Origin: Chara braunii
Lineage: Eukaryota; Streptophyta; Charophyceae; Charales; Characeae
NCBI GenBank assembly: GCA_003427395.1
Contig: BFEA01000355.1
Location: forward strand, 293,224-320,695
Direction: 5' to 3'
Length of the DNA: 27,472 nt
Part shown: piece by piece, positions 1 to 8,799 of the stretch
How positions within the stretch are numbered: position 1 is the first letter of the stretch
How the letters are laid out: every line of letters starts with the position of its first letter
Program-made: the position numbers and the translations under genes
The notes under the pieces: generated by a model
What the model was told of the DNA's origin: nothing
Database searches by the model: none
What the model saw: only the letters and a program-made list of their open reading frames with translations

Positions 1-2
1 AC

Positions 3-29
3 GGCGGCTGGAGCCGCCAAGGTCGGAGG

Positions 30-98
<69 letters not shown>
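3..98. repeat. GC hairpin followed by (GA)n microsatellite
   Basis: A perfect inverted repeat, GGCGGCT with AGCCGCC around a 2-base loop, occupies 3-18. From about 34 to 98 the sequence is an almost pure GA dinucleotide repeat of about 30 units. Such tracts are frequent in plant DNA. The copy number is likely unstable and may be mis-assembled. Confidence 0.9.
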
Positions 99-100
<2 letters not shown>

Positions 101-1418
101 AAGGGCGATGACGGCGATGCTCACCGTCGTCCCAGCGACCGGAAGTTTGCGGCAGGCCGCACGTCGAATTTGCACGAGTACCGGTCGCCCGTCCACGCGG
201 TCGCTACCTCCGAAAACCAGCCACGGACGACCGTTGGTCCGACGGTCACCCGCCACGCTGCTGCCGGTACCATTTCCACTTTCGGCCTGCCTCCGGTGGA
301 CTGGAAATGGACCGACATCCGCCTTTCCCCGATTTTTTTTTTTTTTTGTTCCGGAAAATTCATCTTTTGCCGAACGTCCCTGACGTCCGAAGTATGCGGG
401 GAAAATAGGAAAACTGGCAGTTTTCCCTAATTTGCCAACACTGGCAGAGGTACTAGTGGTTTAACGCTACTTCTTTTGATCGGGCCGGGCAACGCGGTGT
501 CCAATAGATACGTCTCCTTCGACTGCTGGCAAAAGTGGTACCACAGCTGGTGAAGGTAACCACGATCCCGCTGATGATTTTCGAGCTTGATGGTGACGGC
601 CGCGATCTTGCTAGTAAGGGCAACGAATCGTTCGGGGACGATAACTTTTATCTTGCTCAACATTTTCTCTTTCTCTCTCTCTCTCTCCCTATCATCGTTT
701 CCCCTGCACACTCGCGTTCTCCCGTTCGCTGCTGCCTCCGATTTATGAATGCTCTTGACCAAAATGTAATTTTACAATCCACGACAACTCTTCTACTTCT
801 TTCTCCAATTTTGAATGCATTTGGTCGTTACCCCAACCGGATTTGCATAACTTTTTATGAGTGTAGGTCCATGTGACTTCAAGGTAAGGGAAGACTCCGA
901 TCCGAGTTAAGCAACTCCAGGGGGGGTTGACTACTTTCAGAGTGGAAGTAGTAGATGCGGAACGACAAATCATGATAGAAGGGCAAACACAATCATGACA
1001 TCACGAAATCGTGCGACAATGCTCGACTTGGTACGATCATGAAGACAAGAAAGCCGCAAGCGGATTGACTGCGACTTTGATCGAGGATGATGAGAGGAGG
1101 TAATAATTGCGATCTTAAGGATCGCAGCAATATTCTCATACGTGTCAATCGAGGATGAACTCACCGCTTGAGTTCGGGTAGATACTCCGCCTGTTGTTCT
1201 TCAATCACTACACTCGTGGCCTATACACATGATAAGTAAACCCGACTACACCATTGTGACTCTTTGCTTATCTCCCTACTTCTATTATATCGTCCTCTCC
1301 TTACGCCTCTTCCTGCACCCATCCTACTTCCATACTCCCGTCATTATGTAGATCTGCGAAGATCTGCCGCCAATTTAACTCCGTCTTCGCACAGTATCTA
1401 GTGTTGGTACCCACCAGA
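99..1418. other. No recognisable gene
   Basis: Only short open frames without recognisable motifs lie here. A T run at about 334-348 and a CT-rich tract at about 668-690 are the only simple repeats. The sequence between them looks unique. No LTR, tRNA or transposase signature was seen. It could hold the lost 3' part of element A, but no RT, RNase H or integrase motif is present on the minus strand. Confidence 0.5.
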
Positions 1419-2009
1419 TCATAGCCCGGATCTAAATTCTGGTGCTGCCATTCTGGTAGAGTCAAAACCAGACTTATGAAACAGTTTGATTGGTTTCAAT
1501 TCTAACTGTGCATCCCTCAGTTGCACTACTTTTTCCTTGAACTTGATTTTTGGGCTGACTTCCTCGTGCCAGTCCATTCCTAGAATTAAATCGAATGATA
1601 ACTTTTCTTCTACCAAAAAGGAAACTTCATGAACAATTTTCTTTCCTTTCTTGGTTCGAAATAGACATTTAACACTATCAACATACCTTGAGACAGTAAT
1701 CGTGCTTCTGTCGGCCAGAATAGGCGTGATGGGTTTAGACAAATTCTTTACCTTCATTCAGAGATGCAACTTGCCGATCGCCTTCTCGGAAATGAAGGAT
1801 TGCGTAGATCCTGAGTCTAGCAGTGCACCTACACGTGTTCGTGCAATCTCTATATCCGCGAGTAGGAGTTCACCCTTAGACTTTGTTTTCTGAGCACACG
1901 AACTTCGTAGTGCCAGCAACTCGTTACCAAGCTCGTCAAGAGAGTCATCCAGAGAGAGTACATAAGACAGGTTCAGGGAGTTCCGGATGATGGACCGAAG
2001 AAGAACCAT
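1419..2009 (-). pseudogene. Retropepsin-like aspartic protease of element A, broken by a stop
   Basis: The minus-strand frame carries ALLDSGSTQSFIS, with the catalytic Asp-Ser-Gly loop of retroviral-type aspartic proteases, and about 100 residues later DLILGMDWHE, the second hallmark (I-L-G) seen in gypsy proteases. In the family this enzyme works as a dimer to cut the Gag-Pol polyprotein. The frame is interrupted by one TGA directly before MKVKNLSK (complement of about 1758-1760). An arginine CGA is a plausible ancestor. The protein keeps the same frame on both sides of that stop. The coding sequence ends at 1419 without continuing into RT. The zinc knuckle and gag core upstream are in the same reading frame, so gag and pro were probably one polyprotein. 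Confidence 0.75.
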
Positions 2010-2141
2010 CCTCTGTCATGCGAGTCGAAAGGTTGGAAGGGATCGTAGGCGCCTTACCTTGTTCTTGATCAAAACCTTTAGACTCAGTAGGAGCAGATGC
2101 TACTCCTATTGGCTGCTCGCTTTTGGGTAACGAATTTGTGG

Positions 2142-2195
2142 ACACCGGGCTATCACATGCCCTGCAAGTCCACACTTCAGACACTGTACATTGTT
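2142..2195 (-). pseudogene. CCHC zinc knuckle of element A Gag (nucleocapsid)
   Basis: The minus strand encodes NNVQCLKCGLAGHVIARCPQ. Its Cys-X2-Cys-X4-His-X4-Cys spacing is exact, with the first Cys codon at 2183-2181 and the last at 2144-2142. This is the nucleocapsid zinc knuckle that binds RNA during packaging in retroelements. It is in the same frame as the gag core and protease. After it the frame hits stops (SSQ then TAG), while the neighbouring frame is open through the linker, so at least one indel lies between knuckle and protease. It is too short to appear as an open frame of its own but is unmistakable by motif. Confidence 0.8.
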
Positions 2196-2579
2196 CATCC
2201 TCTCTTGCCACAATGCCTGTGTGATTCTCTTCTTCTCTCGGGGTTTCCCGACCGTAATTCCGGGATGCTCAGAGAACGAGCGTGGTTTCTTCTTCTTAAC
2301 TCCATTTACGTGTGACCCTCACTTGTTGACCACAACAACAGTGACTCCCCCCTTCCCGGACTCACTGCTGCATGCCGCCCCCTCGGCTTCTAGCGGCAAC
2401 TTCTTCATGGTTTCGTCGTAAAAAAAAACAAGCATATGGTCCTAGCACTTTTGACTCCACAGGACCCGCTTACCCAAATTCGCTCCTCCTCCTCCTCCAC
2501 CATACTTCACCACGGAAGCATACGAGTTCTTAACTTGTGAAATCATTTGCTCTCGTTGGAGAACCTGATTGTGAAACTG

Positions 2580-3048
2580 TCAATAATTATACTTGCCGGA
2601 TTTCGAGTCTGCCACGAGCTGTCCACGAATAGGCTCGGGCAGAGCACGAGAATAGATACAGAGGACTTGGTTGTCCTGCAGGTTCAATCCAGGAACCTGC
2701 AACAACCGATGTACTTCCCGTGACAGAGACTCAAGAGAGGTCCAATGACGTTGGCCTATGGTTGTGAGCTGGTCAAAGACCTTATCGGCCTTCGTCTTGT
2801 CCAGGAAGCGTTCCTTGATCTTAGCAAGGAACTGCTTCAAGTTCATCGTACCAGACCACTCCCCAATGTCCTCGAACCCTGCGACGTTAGCCTCAGCCAG
2901 CACCCATTCTTTTGCTTCCTCACCCAAACATGAAGTGAAAAACGCAACATGAGAATCACGCTCTACTGGGGACATCTTGCAGTATGTCTGTATCTCAGCA
3001 ATCTATATCAATAAATTTTCATCTTTTTTGTTGCAAAATGTAAAAGGC
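2580..3048 (-). pseudogene. Gag capsid-like core domain of element A
   Basis: The minus-strand frame reads approximately RRPFTFCNKKDENLLI, stop, IAEIQTYCKMSPVERDSHVA and continues through FFTSCLGEEAKEWVLAEA, LKQFLAKIKERFLDKTKADK and LQVPGLNLQDNQVLCIYSRA to LPEPIRGQLVADSKSGKYNY. The pattern (Ala-X2-Trp near a helix, a Phe-rich KIKERF helix, then LPEPIR) is that of the retrotransposon Gag family, which forms the particle shell. There is a TAG just before IAEIQTYC and a TGA at 2582-2580 after KYNY. Beyond that stop the same frame runs on as QFHNQVLQREQMISQVKNSY, a further helical stretch. Both breaks make the copy non-functional. Confidence 0.7.
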
Positions 3049-3453
3049 CTTCTTTTTTAGTTTCTCGGGCTCCGCGGTTTTCTTTCCCTTAGGAGAACTC
3101 GGAGGTGGAGAGTTAGGAGGAGTGGGAGGAGGGGAAGAAGGAGGAGTAGATGACGGACTCGATTCCTCCTCGTGAGACGATTTCCCCTCTTCAATCTTTT
3201 CTTTCGGGCAATAGACTTCATAGCATCTTCTCTTTCTTTTCTCCCTTATCTTCTTTTACCTTATTCTCTTCTTCTGTTACCGAAGTCCTCCCTTTCACAA
3301 TGTTGGTAACAGTTCTCAATCCAACAGCAATCTCATCTAGCTGAGTTTGCTGCCGATTTTCTCTTCAAGAAAAGAGAGGTAAGTCATAATGTGATAAGAA
3401 GTCTGTTTTAGGTCACCTTCTTCCTTTACATCTGTTCCAATTACTTGACTAAT

Positions 3454-3975
3454 TTATTTAGCCTTCTGTTCATTTCTCTTTTCCTGTTCTCTTCTCCTGG
3501 CCAACTCTTCTTCCGTTCTTTCTTCAGCAGCCAAAGTCGCACGCAACTGTTGAATGTTGGCATAAATAGTGACCTCTGTTACTTCCGGTTTTACTTCGCT
3601 TTTCCTAGTCATTTCCATTACAGCTTCTAACTGCTTGATTGCGAACTGGTCCAGTGCCTGACGACACTGGTCAATCATGTTTGTGACTTAAATTCCGGCC
3701 GCTGCAACTTCCGCGCCCGCAACTGCTTGATTCGGACGATTCTCTACAGTCTGCAAATCAAACAGGTTGTAGAGGTGTTGTTCAGCGTCCGGTCCAGACA
3801 AACACAGATCATTTAACAGTTGGGACCATAATGCTAACAATTTATGTTTTCTCTGCTCTGCCTGTCTCCGAGTCTTTGGATCTGAAGTTCCTTCACCCAG
3901 AGCCATAGGAAGAAGAAACAGGAGTACTTTGAACCAGTCAAACATTTTGGAGGTCAATTTGGAAAATATATTCAC
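3454..3975 (-). pseudogene. Gag N-terminal coiled-coil region of element A
   Basis: Two open stretches lie in the same minus-strand frame, separated only by a TAA at 3690-3688. The first (3975-3688, 95 codons) begins MNIFSKLTSKMFDWFKVLLF and then turns into a basic and helical segment with LLALWSQLLNDLC. The second (to 3454) is a charged helix containing QLRATLAAEERTEEELARRR, a clear coiled-coil pattern. Position upstream of the gag core and downstream of the primer-binding site identifies this as the N-terminal part of Gag, where coiled coils commonly mediate assembly. Between 3450 and 3050 the minus strand is purine-rich and encodes Lys/Glu-rich and Ser/Pro-rich low-complexity sequence in broken frames, probably the linker to the core. 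The function assignment rests on position and composition, not on conserved catalytic motifs. Confidence 0.55.
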
Positions 3976-5011
3976 AATGGAAATTCAAAAAATAAAAGAA
4001 ATAAAAAGAAACAATTTTTTTTTCTCCTAACTGCTGTTCTTTTATTTTCTTGTCTGTGTGATGACGTCCTATTTCCAAGTTTTACGCCAGACCCGTGTGA
4101 TTAGATCCAACACACCAGTAAGTATGCACACCACAAACAACAATCAACAGGTAAGTATGCCAACAACAAACAGAAACAGTTCGTCAGCACACTATATCAC
4201 TTTGTTGTGTCTTGAGTGTTAGTGCGATGATGCACTCTCCCAGACAGCTGGCACCACAACTGTATAATTACTTTGTTAGTCGTACCGTCGTAGTCCTCCG
4301 AGTGCCTTCCCTTACTTAGCAGAGTCCTGCCTGCCACGTGTCACCCCTGGAGTGACAACACAACAAATCTTGCCACGTCAACATATACGCCGTCCAATTT
4401 ATCAATAGTGGGGTGACACATCAACAAGTGTGTTTCCTGATCCTCGTCAGCTTCCAAACTTCATATGAGACACCGTTGCCGATTCATCCAATCAGATTCA
4501 ATGCCCCGTGAGTCAAGAGTTCAGTGCCACGTCAACAAACAGACGCCACCATAATCGACAGGTATGATGTCTTCAGGTCTGCCACGTCAGCAATCAATCC
4601 CACTCAAGACCACGTCGACATCAATAATGGACCCTGCCGCAAGCAGCAACTCCAAGAGTGCCACCGAAGCAATGGCAACAAGGTTCCGGGACGTGGCACA
4701 TCATATGCCACGTCAGCTCTGCGATTCAACTGTCATGTCAGCATTGCGATCCCTGGCTGAAGGGAGGTATCCCTCATCGCGATCCCTACCTCCACGTCAG
4801 CCTCTAGGTAGGGTCTTCGCTGCTTCAGTATCGCTGGTGTAGTCTTCACGTCAAATCCACGTCATCATCCCCGGAGAGGTCTACTCGTCAATATGTGCCA
4901 CGTCAGATATCCCCGAAGATGTCTTCAACCACATCATCATCTATAATATGTGTGAGCCACACACTTACCTGTGCGCCACCTAGTGCTTACCAATACCGTG
5001 TTCAGGAGAAC
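3976..5011 (-). other. Long leader of element A, no gene
   Basis: Between the primer-binding site and the gag start lie about 1 kb without credible coding sequence. A T run occurs at about 4015-4023. The right half contains many ACGT-core motifs, listed separately. A leader of this length is usual for large plant gypsy elements. Confidence 0.5.
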
Positions 5012-5508
5012 AACTCTGATACCAAATTGCAGTGAACTCAGATCATGAATACGATTGTCGACAATGCAAGTCCAGAATCTCAAGTTGCTGATACTTCCAA
5101 TAATCGAGTATTGTCCAGAAAAAAGGAGGTGAGATAATTATACACAGACGAAGAGGGAGGAGGGAGATGAGACAAAGGAGAGGGAGAATACATGGCCCAT
5201 TCCTTCTCCGGGCTTCCTACACAATCCCCACCTCACAGAACCAGTAATCTGAACACATAGTCGAAGTCCTTCTGCAATGTGTCACGTGGCACCTAATCAG
5301 TCCTTAATCAGCGCTGGAGCAATGTCAACATGAAGATCCTAGGTACGTAATCACAACCTCCTAACAATCTCGATCTCCTCCTGAAGTGACGATGAATCTC
5401 TCCCTGAATTGATGATGGAATAGAACAACAATGTCGGTCACATAGACTCGACGAAGTCATACGTGGCAGCAGCCACGTCAATAGCAACACGTGGCAGCTG
5501 CCACGTCA
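4332..5508. promoter_or_regulatory. Cluster of ACGT-core (TGCCACGTCA) motifs
   Basis: GCCACGTCA occurs exactly at 4372-4380, 4526-4534, 4581-4589, 4707-4715, 4897-4905, 5472-5480 and 5500-5508. Near copies are TCCACGTCA at 4791 and 4856, ACCACGTCG at about 4609, GCCACGTGTCA at 4333-4343, GTCACGTGGCA at 5281 and reverse GACGTGGC at 4690-4697. An 18-bp perfect palindrome, ACGTGGCAGCTGCCACGT, lies at 5489-5506. TGACGTGGC is a known hybrid G-box/C-box recognised by plant bZIP factors. Seven exact 9-mers in 1.2 kb is far above chance (about 0.01 expected if bases were random and equal). The cluster lies on both sides of the primer-binding site of element A, so it may be LTR and leader control sequence or simply a degenerated repeat. 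Binding is inferred, not shown. Confidence 0.55.
5012..5024 (-). other. Primer-binding site, initiator-Met tRNA type
   Basis: The minus strand reads TGGTATCAGAGTT. The first 11 bases match the TGGTATCAGAG primer-binding site complementary to the 3' end of initiator methionine tRNA used by many plant LTR retrotransposons. It is preceded on the minus strand by TGCA and three bases, as expected for the end of a 5' LTR. The gag region follows at a plausible distance on the same strand. Confidence 0.75.
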
Positions 5509-6055
5509 GCAAACCTTGTAGACAGTAGCTAGCCAGTCAGCGCCCCAGCCAGCAACGCGTTGCCGTAATCTCGCCAATGCTAGCGTCATGTCGGCGACCA
5601 CCAGCGTTGCAACGTCAAGCGTGCGTCGCGTCGTCAACGTGTAGAGGCAGGGTCAACGCAAGACAGAATGAATGTCAAAGCCAGGAGAGTCAACCTTGTG
5701 TAGTGTTGACTCGGGGTCTGGGCCCTGGCTGCTGCGAACTCCAGCCGTCCAGATCTTGTCGAAGATGAAGGCCTGGATTGATTTCAAACTGTGATCCCTT
5801 CGGCCTGGATGCTTGTCTGGGTACCTGCGCATATACAAGTGAGTGTATCTAACCAGGGGCCTGGGTTCGGTACCTTTGACTGTACAGTTGACTTTGACTC
5901 TTGAATTTCTTGTGTGCAGTGTTCGGTCACACAACCACGCTCGACAGACTCAGGCCCGGGCGTGTCTTGGTCACACAGCCCGGCGCAGACCAACTCAGGT
6001 CTGCGTTTACGACGGCCGGGTTTTGGCCCCAAGCGTCTTCTGAACAGGGTTATTG
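5030..6055. other. Presumed LTR side of element A and unassigned DNA
   Basis: The part next to the primer-binding site should be the 5' LTR of element A (minus strand), but its outer TG end and a second LTR copy were not identified. It holds a purine-rich tract at about 5145-5195 and the ACGT palindromes at 5461-5508. From about 5560 to 6050 the sequence is GC-richer, with no coding motif. Several open frames there overlap on both strands without any recognisable protein. Confidence 0.35.
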
Positions 6056-6103
6056 CATATATATATATATATTACTAAATATGAGTATATATATATATAT
6101 TTT
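6056..6103. repeat. (AT)n microsatellite, interrupted
   Basis: Two runs of alternating AT, at about 6058-6072 and 6086-6101, are separated by a short ACTAAATATGAG-type stretch. They mark the left edge of an AT-rich island reaching to about 7560. Confidence 0.85.
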
Positions 6104-6208
6104 ATTTATCTAGTCATTTCATTATACAGATCTTATGAATTTTAAGATATTGAAATATTAAGATTATGGGTTTTGACGAGGTTTTGATTTGAAAAATTAT
6201 ATTCGATT

Positions 6209-6970
6209 ATGGATAACATTTTGTGTCTGTTGCGGGCTACAACGATGACGAAGGGAACGTTCAACTGTATATGTCCTCTCTTCAAAGGCATCGAGGTTGC
6301 GGAGTTCTTACATACTTTTCAGAACTTAGCATCATTGATGCTTTGGGAGGAACATCACAAATTCTTTTTTATTTTGAATTTTGTCATCGAAGAATTGAAC
6401 TTTGACGTCGGACTTCTTTCACGAGTTTCTGGAACTTGGGCTTAACTTGAAAGGTTAATGATCGCCAAGTTTATCGAGTCACCCAAAGAGAGGAATGATA
6501 AGGAAAAAAGGAAGTTAGTGCAAATAAGTGGTGAAAAACAGTCTGATTAGTTGGAACGACCTCGTAAGCTCATTAAGGCTGCAAAGGTTGCGCGTAACTT
6601 AGCTGAAGGGCGTCAAAAAACTTGTCGAAAGGAGAACTGTGAGAGATTTATTGAATCATTGCAGGATATCCAGATAGAGTCTCGAAAAAACATTTTGACC
6701 CCTTCGAATGTGAGTTTAGAGCAAGGCGGATGTTCCAACCAGAGGACTAACGTGAAAAAAATCGCAGGGCATTACAAACTCTTGAGATGCACATACTGTG
6801 GTGTGTGGGGTCATAAGATGCGATTTTGCAGGCGCCTTGACTGTGATATTGAAAAAGGGATTGAGAATAAACGAAAAAATGGGGTCTGCGCAAATTGGAA
6901 TAATGTATACGTCTTCCCAGCTAAGAAGGAAGATAAATTTATTAGAGATGTACTTATCGATCTTATGTGA
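6209..6970 (+). pseudogene. Gag-like relic with CCHC zinc knuckle
   Basis: One plus-strand frame runs from about 6209 to 6970 with only two in-frame stops: TAA at 6443-6445 (before LERLMIAKFIESP) and a TAG just before the LERPRKLIKAA segment at 6551. The N-terminal part contains EVAEFLHTFQNLASLMLWEE, a helix with a Trp-Glu resembling Gag capsid sequence. The middle is Lys/Arg/Glu-rich. The last part carries CTYCGVWGHKMRFC at 6788-6829, an exact Cys-X2-Cys-X4-His-X4-Cys nucleocapsid-type knuckle. About 47 residues follow before the TGA. No protease or RT lies downstream. In the first 150 bases a second frame (YNDDEGNVQLYMSSLQ) also looks coding, so an early frameshift is likely. The AT-rich composition differs from elements A, B and C, suggesting another family. 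A domesticated gag-like gene is possible but the stops argue against it. Confidence 0.6.
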
Positions 6971-6974
6971 GAGA

Positions 6975-7432
6975 AACTAAGGAGTTAGAATAGTCTGGAC
7001 TCTGTAGTTTTATTTTAAGATATTAGATCTAATGATCTATATTCATGTTTTTTCTATGGTTTAGTCAGTTCTGATTATTCGTTCAATTATGGATCATTAT
7101 CAATCGATTGTTAAGTTTATGTGATATTTTACAAAGTGGTTTTCCTAAGTTCATTTCTTTGTGTGATATGGATGACTCCTCGTCGTGATTGGAGGATGAT
7201 GAACCACAAATCCTTAAAAACATCCATATGAAGGGTTTCATTGTGAATTGTTATGAACTGTATTAATGTCGATTGATGTTTAATATAATGCATGACCTAT
7301 TGTGTCGTGAATGAGATGACCATGAGCTTGTTATCATGTCACGATAAATTCCTGTGTTTATCTTAGACTCTCATTTTCCTTGGCACATTCTTGACCCCAT
7401 GGGAGGTAGGAAAATGCTGCCGAAAATTATAA
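6975..7432. other. AT-rich DNA without a gene
   Basis: This stretch follows the gag-like relic. It has no open frame of note, no clear repeat and no RNA-like motif. Confidence 0.5.
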
Positions 7433-7545
7433 AAAAATAAATAAATAGTATTTTTCTCTTCACATTTTATTTCCTTATTTCTTTTTTTTCTATTTTTCTC
7501 TCGAAATCTTACTATTTATTTATTTTTCCTCCCGCCCCCCCCCCC
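7433..7545. repeat. Short AT-rich foldback with poly-C tail
   Basis: An 18-bp perfect inverted repeat, AAAAATAAATAAATAGTA at 7433-7450 and its complement at 7510-7527, encloses a pyrimidine-rich 59-base loop. It is followed by a run of 11 C at 7535-7545. It could be a small MITE-like foldback or simply paired low-complexity AT sequence. No target-site duplication was identified. Confidence 0.6.
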
Positions 7546-7582
7546 TAGACTTGCTAATTTATTTTCTTGATTAGGTCACCGG

Positions 7583-7658
7583 TACCCAACCCTAACCACT
7601 CAAACTCCGGTTACGGTTTTCTTGGGGTTTTTCTAGGGTTTAGGGTTTTCCTAACCCC
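7583..7658. repeat. Telomere-like motifs (TTTAGGG type), inverted
   Basis: AACCCTAACC lies at about 7588-7597 on one strand. About 40 bases later comes CTAGGGTTTAGGGTTTT (7634-7650), two adjacent plant-type TTTAGGG units, and then CCTAACCCCCC. The array is short, imperfect and present in both orientations, so it is an interstitial remnant, not a chromosome end. Confidence 0.5.
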
Positions 7659-7763
7659 CCTACTTTCCCTTATCACTCGGCCACCCTGGATCCGAACCAC
7701 CCCTCCCCCTTTGATGGCGCCCTCGCTCGATTCACTAGCGCTGTCGAGCGCATCGCTCCTGCA

Positions 7764-8037
7764 CGGGGACCCTCCCGGCCGCGTCACGCAGGATTATGCA
7801 GGACTTGTGTGGAGAGCGTTTGCCGCTCCAGCCGAGTGCGCCAGCCGTACCTCTCCGAACCCCTACGACAGGACAGAGTCACGCGAGGCAGCGCTTACCT
7901 CCACCTGCGGGAGCTCGGGGACCCTCCCGGCCGCGTCACGCAGGATTATGCAAGACTTGTGTGGAGAGCGTTTGCCGCTCCGGCCGAGTGCGCCAGCCGT
8001 ACCTCTCACGAACCCCTACGACAGGACAGAGTCACGC
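7764..8037 (+). repeat. Direct duplication of a 121-bp unit
   Basis: Copy 1 is at 7764-7884 and copy 2 at 7916-8037, offset 152-153 bases. They are nearly identical: one inserted base within CTCT(CA)CGAACC and two visible substitutions (CAGG to CAAG, CCAG to CGGG). The intervening 31 bases are unique. Open frames run through both copies in several frames because of the GC content, but their products share no recognisable motif. I do not call a gene. Confidence 0.9.
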
Positions 8038-8404
8038 TGTGGAGGAAACCCGGGGAGGGGCGCCTACCGTTCACCGAAGCCAAGGGCGACGGCGCATGTC
8101 ACCCACCGCGCCCGCTTCCGAGGTCCTCGGTGACCAGCAGGAATCGAATCTTGCGACGCCATATCACGCTTCCAATTCCTTTTTTCTTTCTTTGTGCAAT
8201 TTAGCAACTCCTGAAGGCAAGGGGGTTCAACGGACAACTGGTAATACCACAAGCTCATACAACCTTAAAGTTTCAACAGCCAATTGGTTCAACAGCTAAT
8301 CAACAATTCAGCGAGCTCACGCAACAGTGAGTTTCGACAGTCAACTGGCAAATCAGCTACGGACGCAGCAGCGAGTTTCCGTGTCAGCCTTGGATGTGCC
8401 CCCC

Positions 8405-8405
8405 T

Positions 8406-8437
<32 letters not shown>

Positions 8438-8512
8438 GTTCCTGCGCAGTCTCTCTCGCTCTCTCGCCCTGCTGTACAGTCAGTCCCCCTCACTTTCTCT
8501 CTCTCTGTTGTG
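8405..8512. repeat. Interrupted (CT)n microsatellite
   Basis: CT dinucleotide runs occur at about 8411-8438 and about 8450-8465, with a further CTCTCTCTCTG run near 8500. The unit is similar to the GA tract at the left edge on the other strand. An ambiguous base lies at about 8524. Confidence 0.85.
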
Positions 8513-8604
8513 GCGCACAAACGNCGCGGTCCCGCTGGACCAGCCACCAAATGACTAGATGTGAATGATTCATCAGCGTGAACATGGAAGGATACTTCAC
8601 CTCA

Positions 8605-8792
8605 TCATTGAGTTTCTGCAAGGTGCGCCAATTGAATTTCAGTTACGAAAGAGAGCGAACGGCCGGCCTGATATCAGACTACGAAGGTGGGCTATTCACT
8701 GGGCGAACTCTGATTATGAAAGTAAGCGAACAGTTGTCTCGGTTTCAGACTGCGTAGATGAGCCAATCACTGACTGAACTCTGATTGGCCAA
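8605..8792 (+). repeat. 35-bp minisatellite with 70-bp alternation
   Basis: Units start at 8640, 8675, 8710, 8746 and 8781, with a weaker one near 8605, so the period is 35-36 bp. Alternate units resemble each other more than their neighbours: those at 8640 and 8710 share ACGAAAG/ATGAAAG followed by AGCGAAC, while those at 8675 and 8746 share CAGACT(A/G)CG and CACTG before GAACT. That indicates a duplicated dimer of about 70 bp. The array is diverged and non-coding. Confidence 0.65.
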
Positions 8793-8799
8793 GCGTGTC

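Larger units (their letters stand above)
1419..5030 (-). mobile_element. Element A: decayed gypsy-type LTR retrotransposon, 5' part
   Basis: Read on the minus strand, the order is a tRNA-iMet primer-binding site (5012-5024), an approximately 1-kb leader, a gag N-terminal coiled coil (3975-3454), a gag core (about 3048-2580), a CCHC knuckle (2183-2142) and an aspartic protease (2009-1419). This is the order of a Ty3/gypsy or Copia gag-pro region. The retropepsin following gag, and the gag core type, fit Ty3/gypsy better. RT, RNase H and integrase are missing, so the copy is truncated after the protease. Several in-frame stops and frame changes show it is dead. The 5' LTR should start just right of the primer site, near 5028, where the minus strand reads TGCA, then ATT, then TGG. 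Its outer end and a matching 3' LTR were not found. Confidence 0.75.

Noticed and set aside
880-930. 5S rRNA fragment (CTCCGATCCGAGTTAAGC resembles AACTCCGAAGTTAAGC)
   Set aside because: The match is limited to about 12 scattered bases, and neither flank continues as 5S rRNA.
1945-2211. Minus-strand frame starting MAREDEQCTVSEVW as a separate Cys-rich protein
   Set aside because: The neighbouring frame gives a perfect CCHC knuckle in the gag-pro frame, so this is an out-of-frame reading at its left part.
8128-8165. tRNA or SINE B box on the minus strand (GATTCGATTCC)
   Set aside because: There is no A box at the proper distance, and the T stem has a mismatch with no acceptor stem.
7567-8299. 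Overlapping plus-strand open frames of 131 to 188 codons
   Set aside because: All three frames are open because of GC content and the 121-bp duplication. No protein motif is present in any of them.
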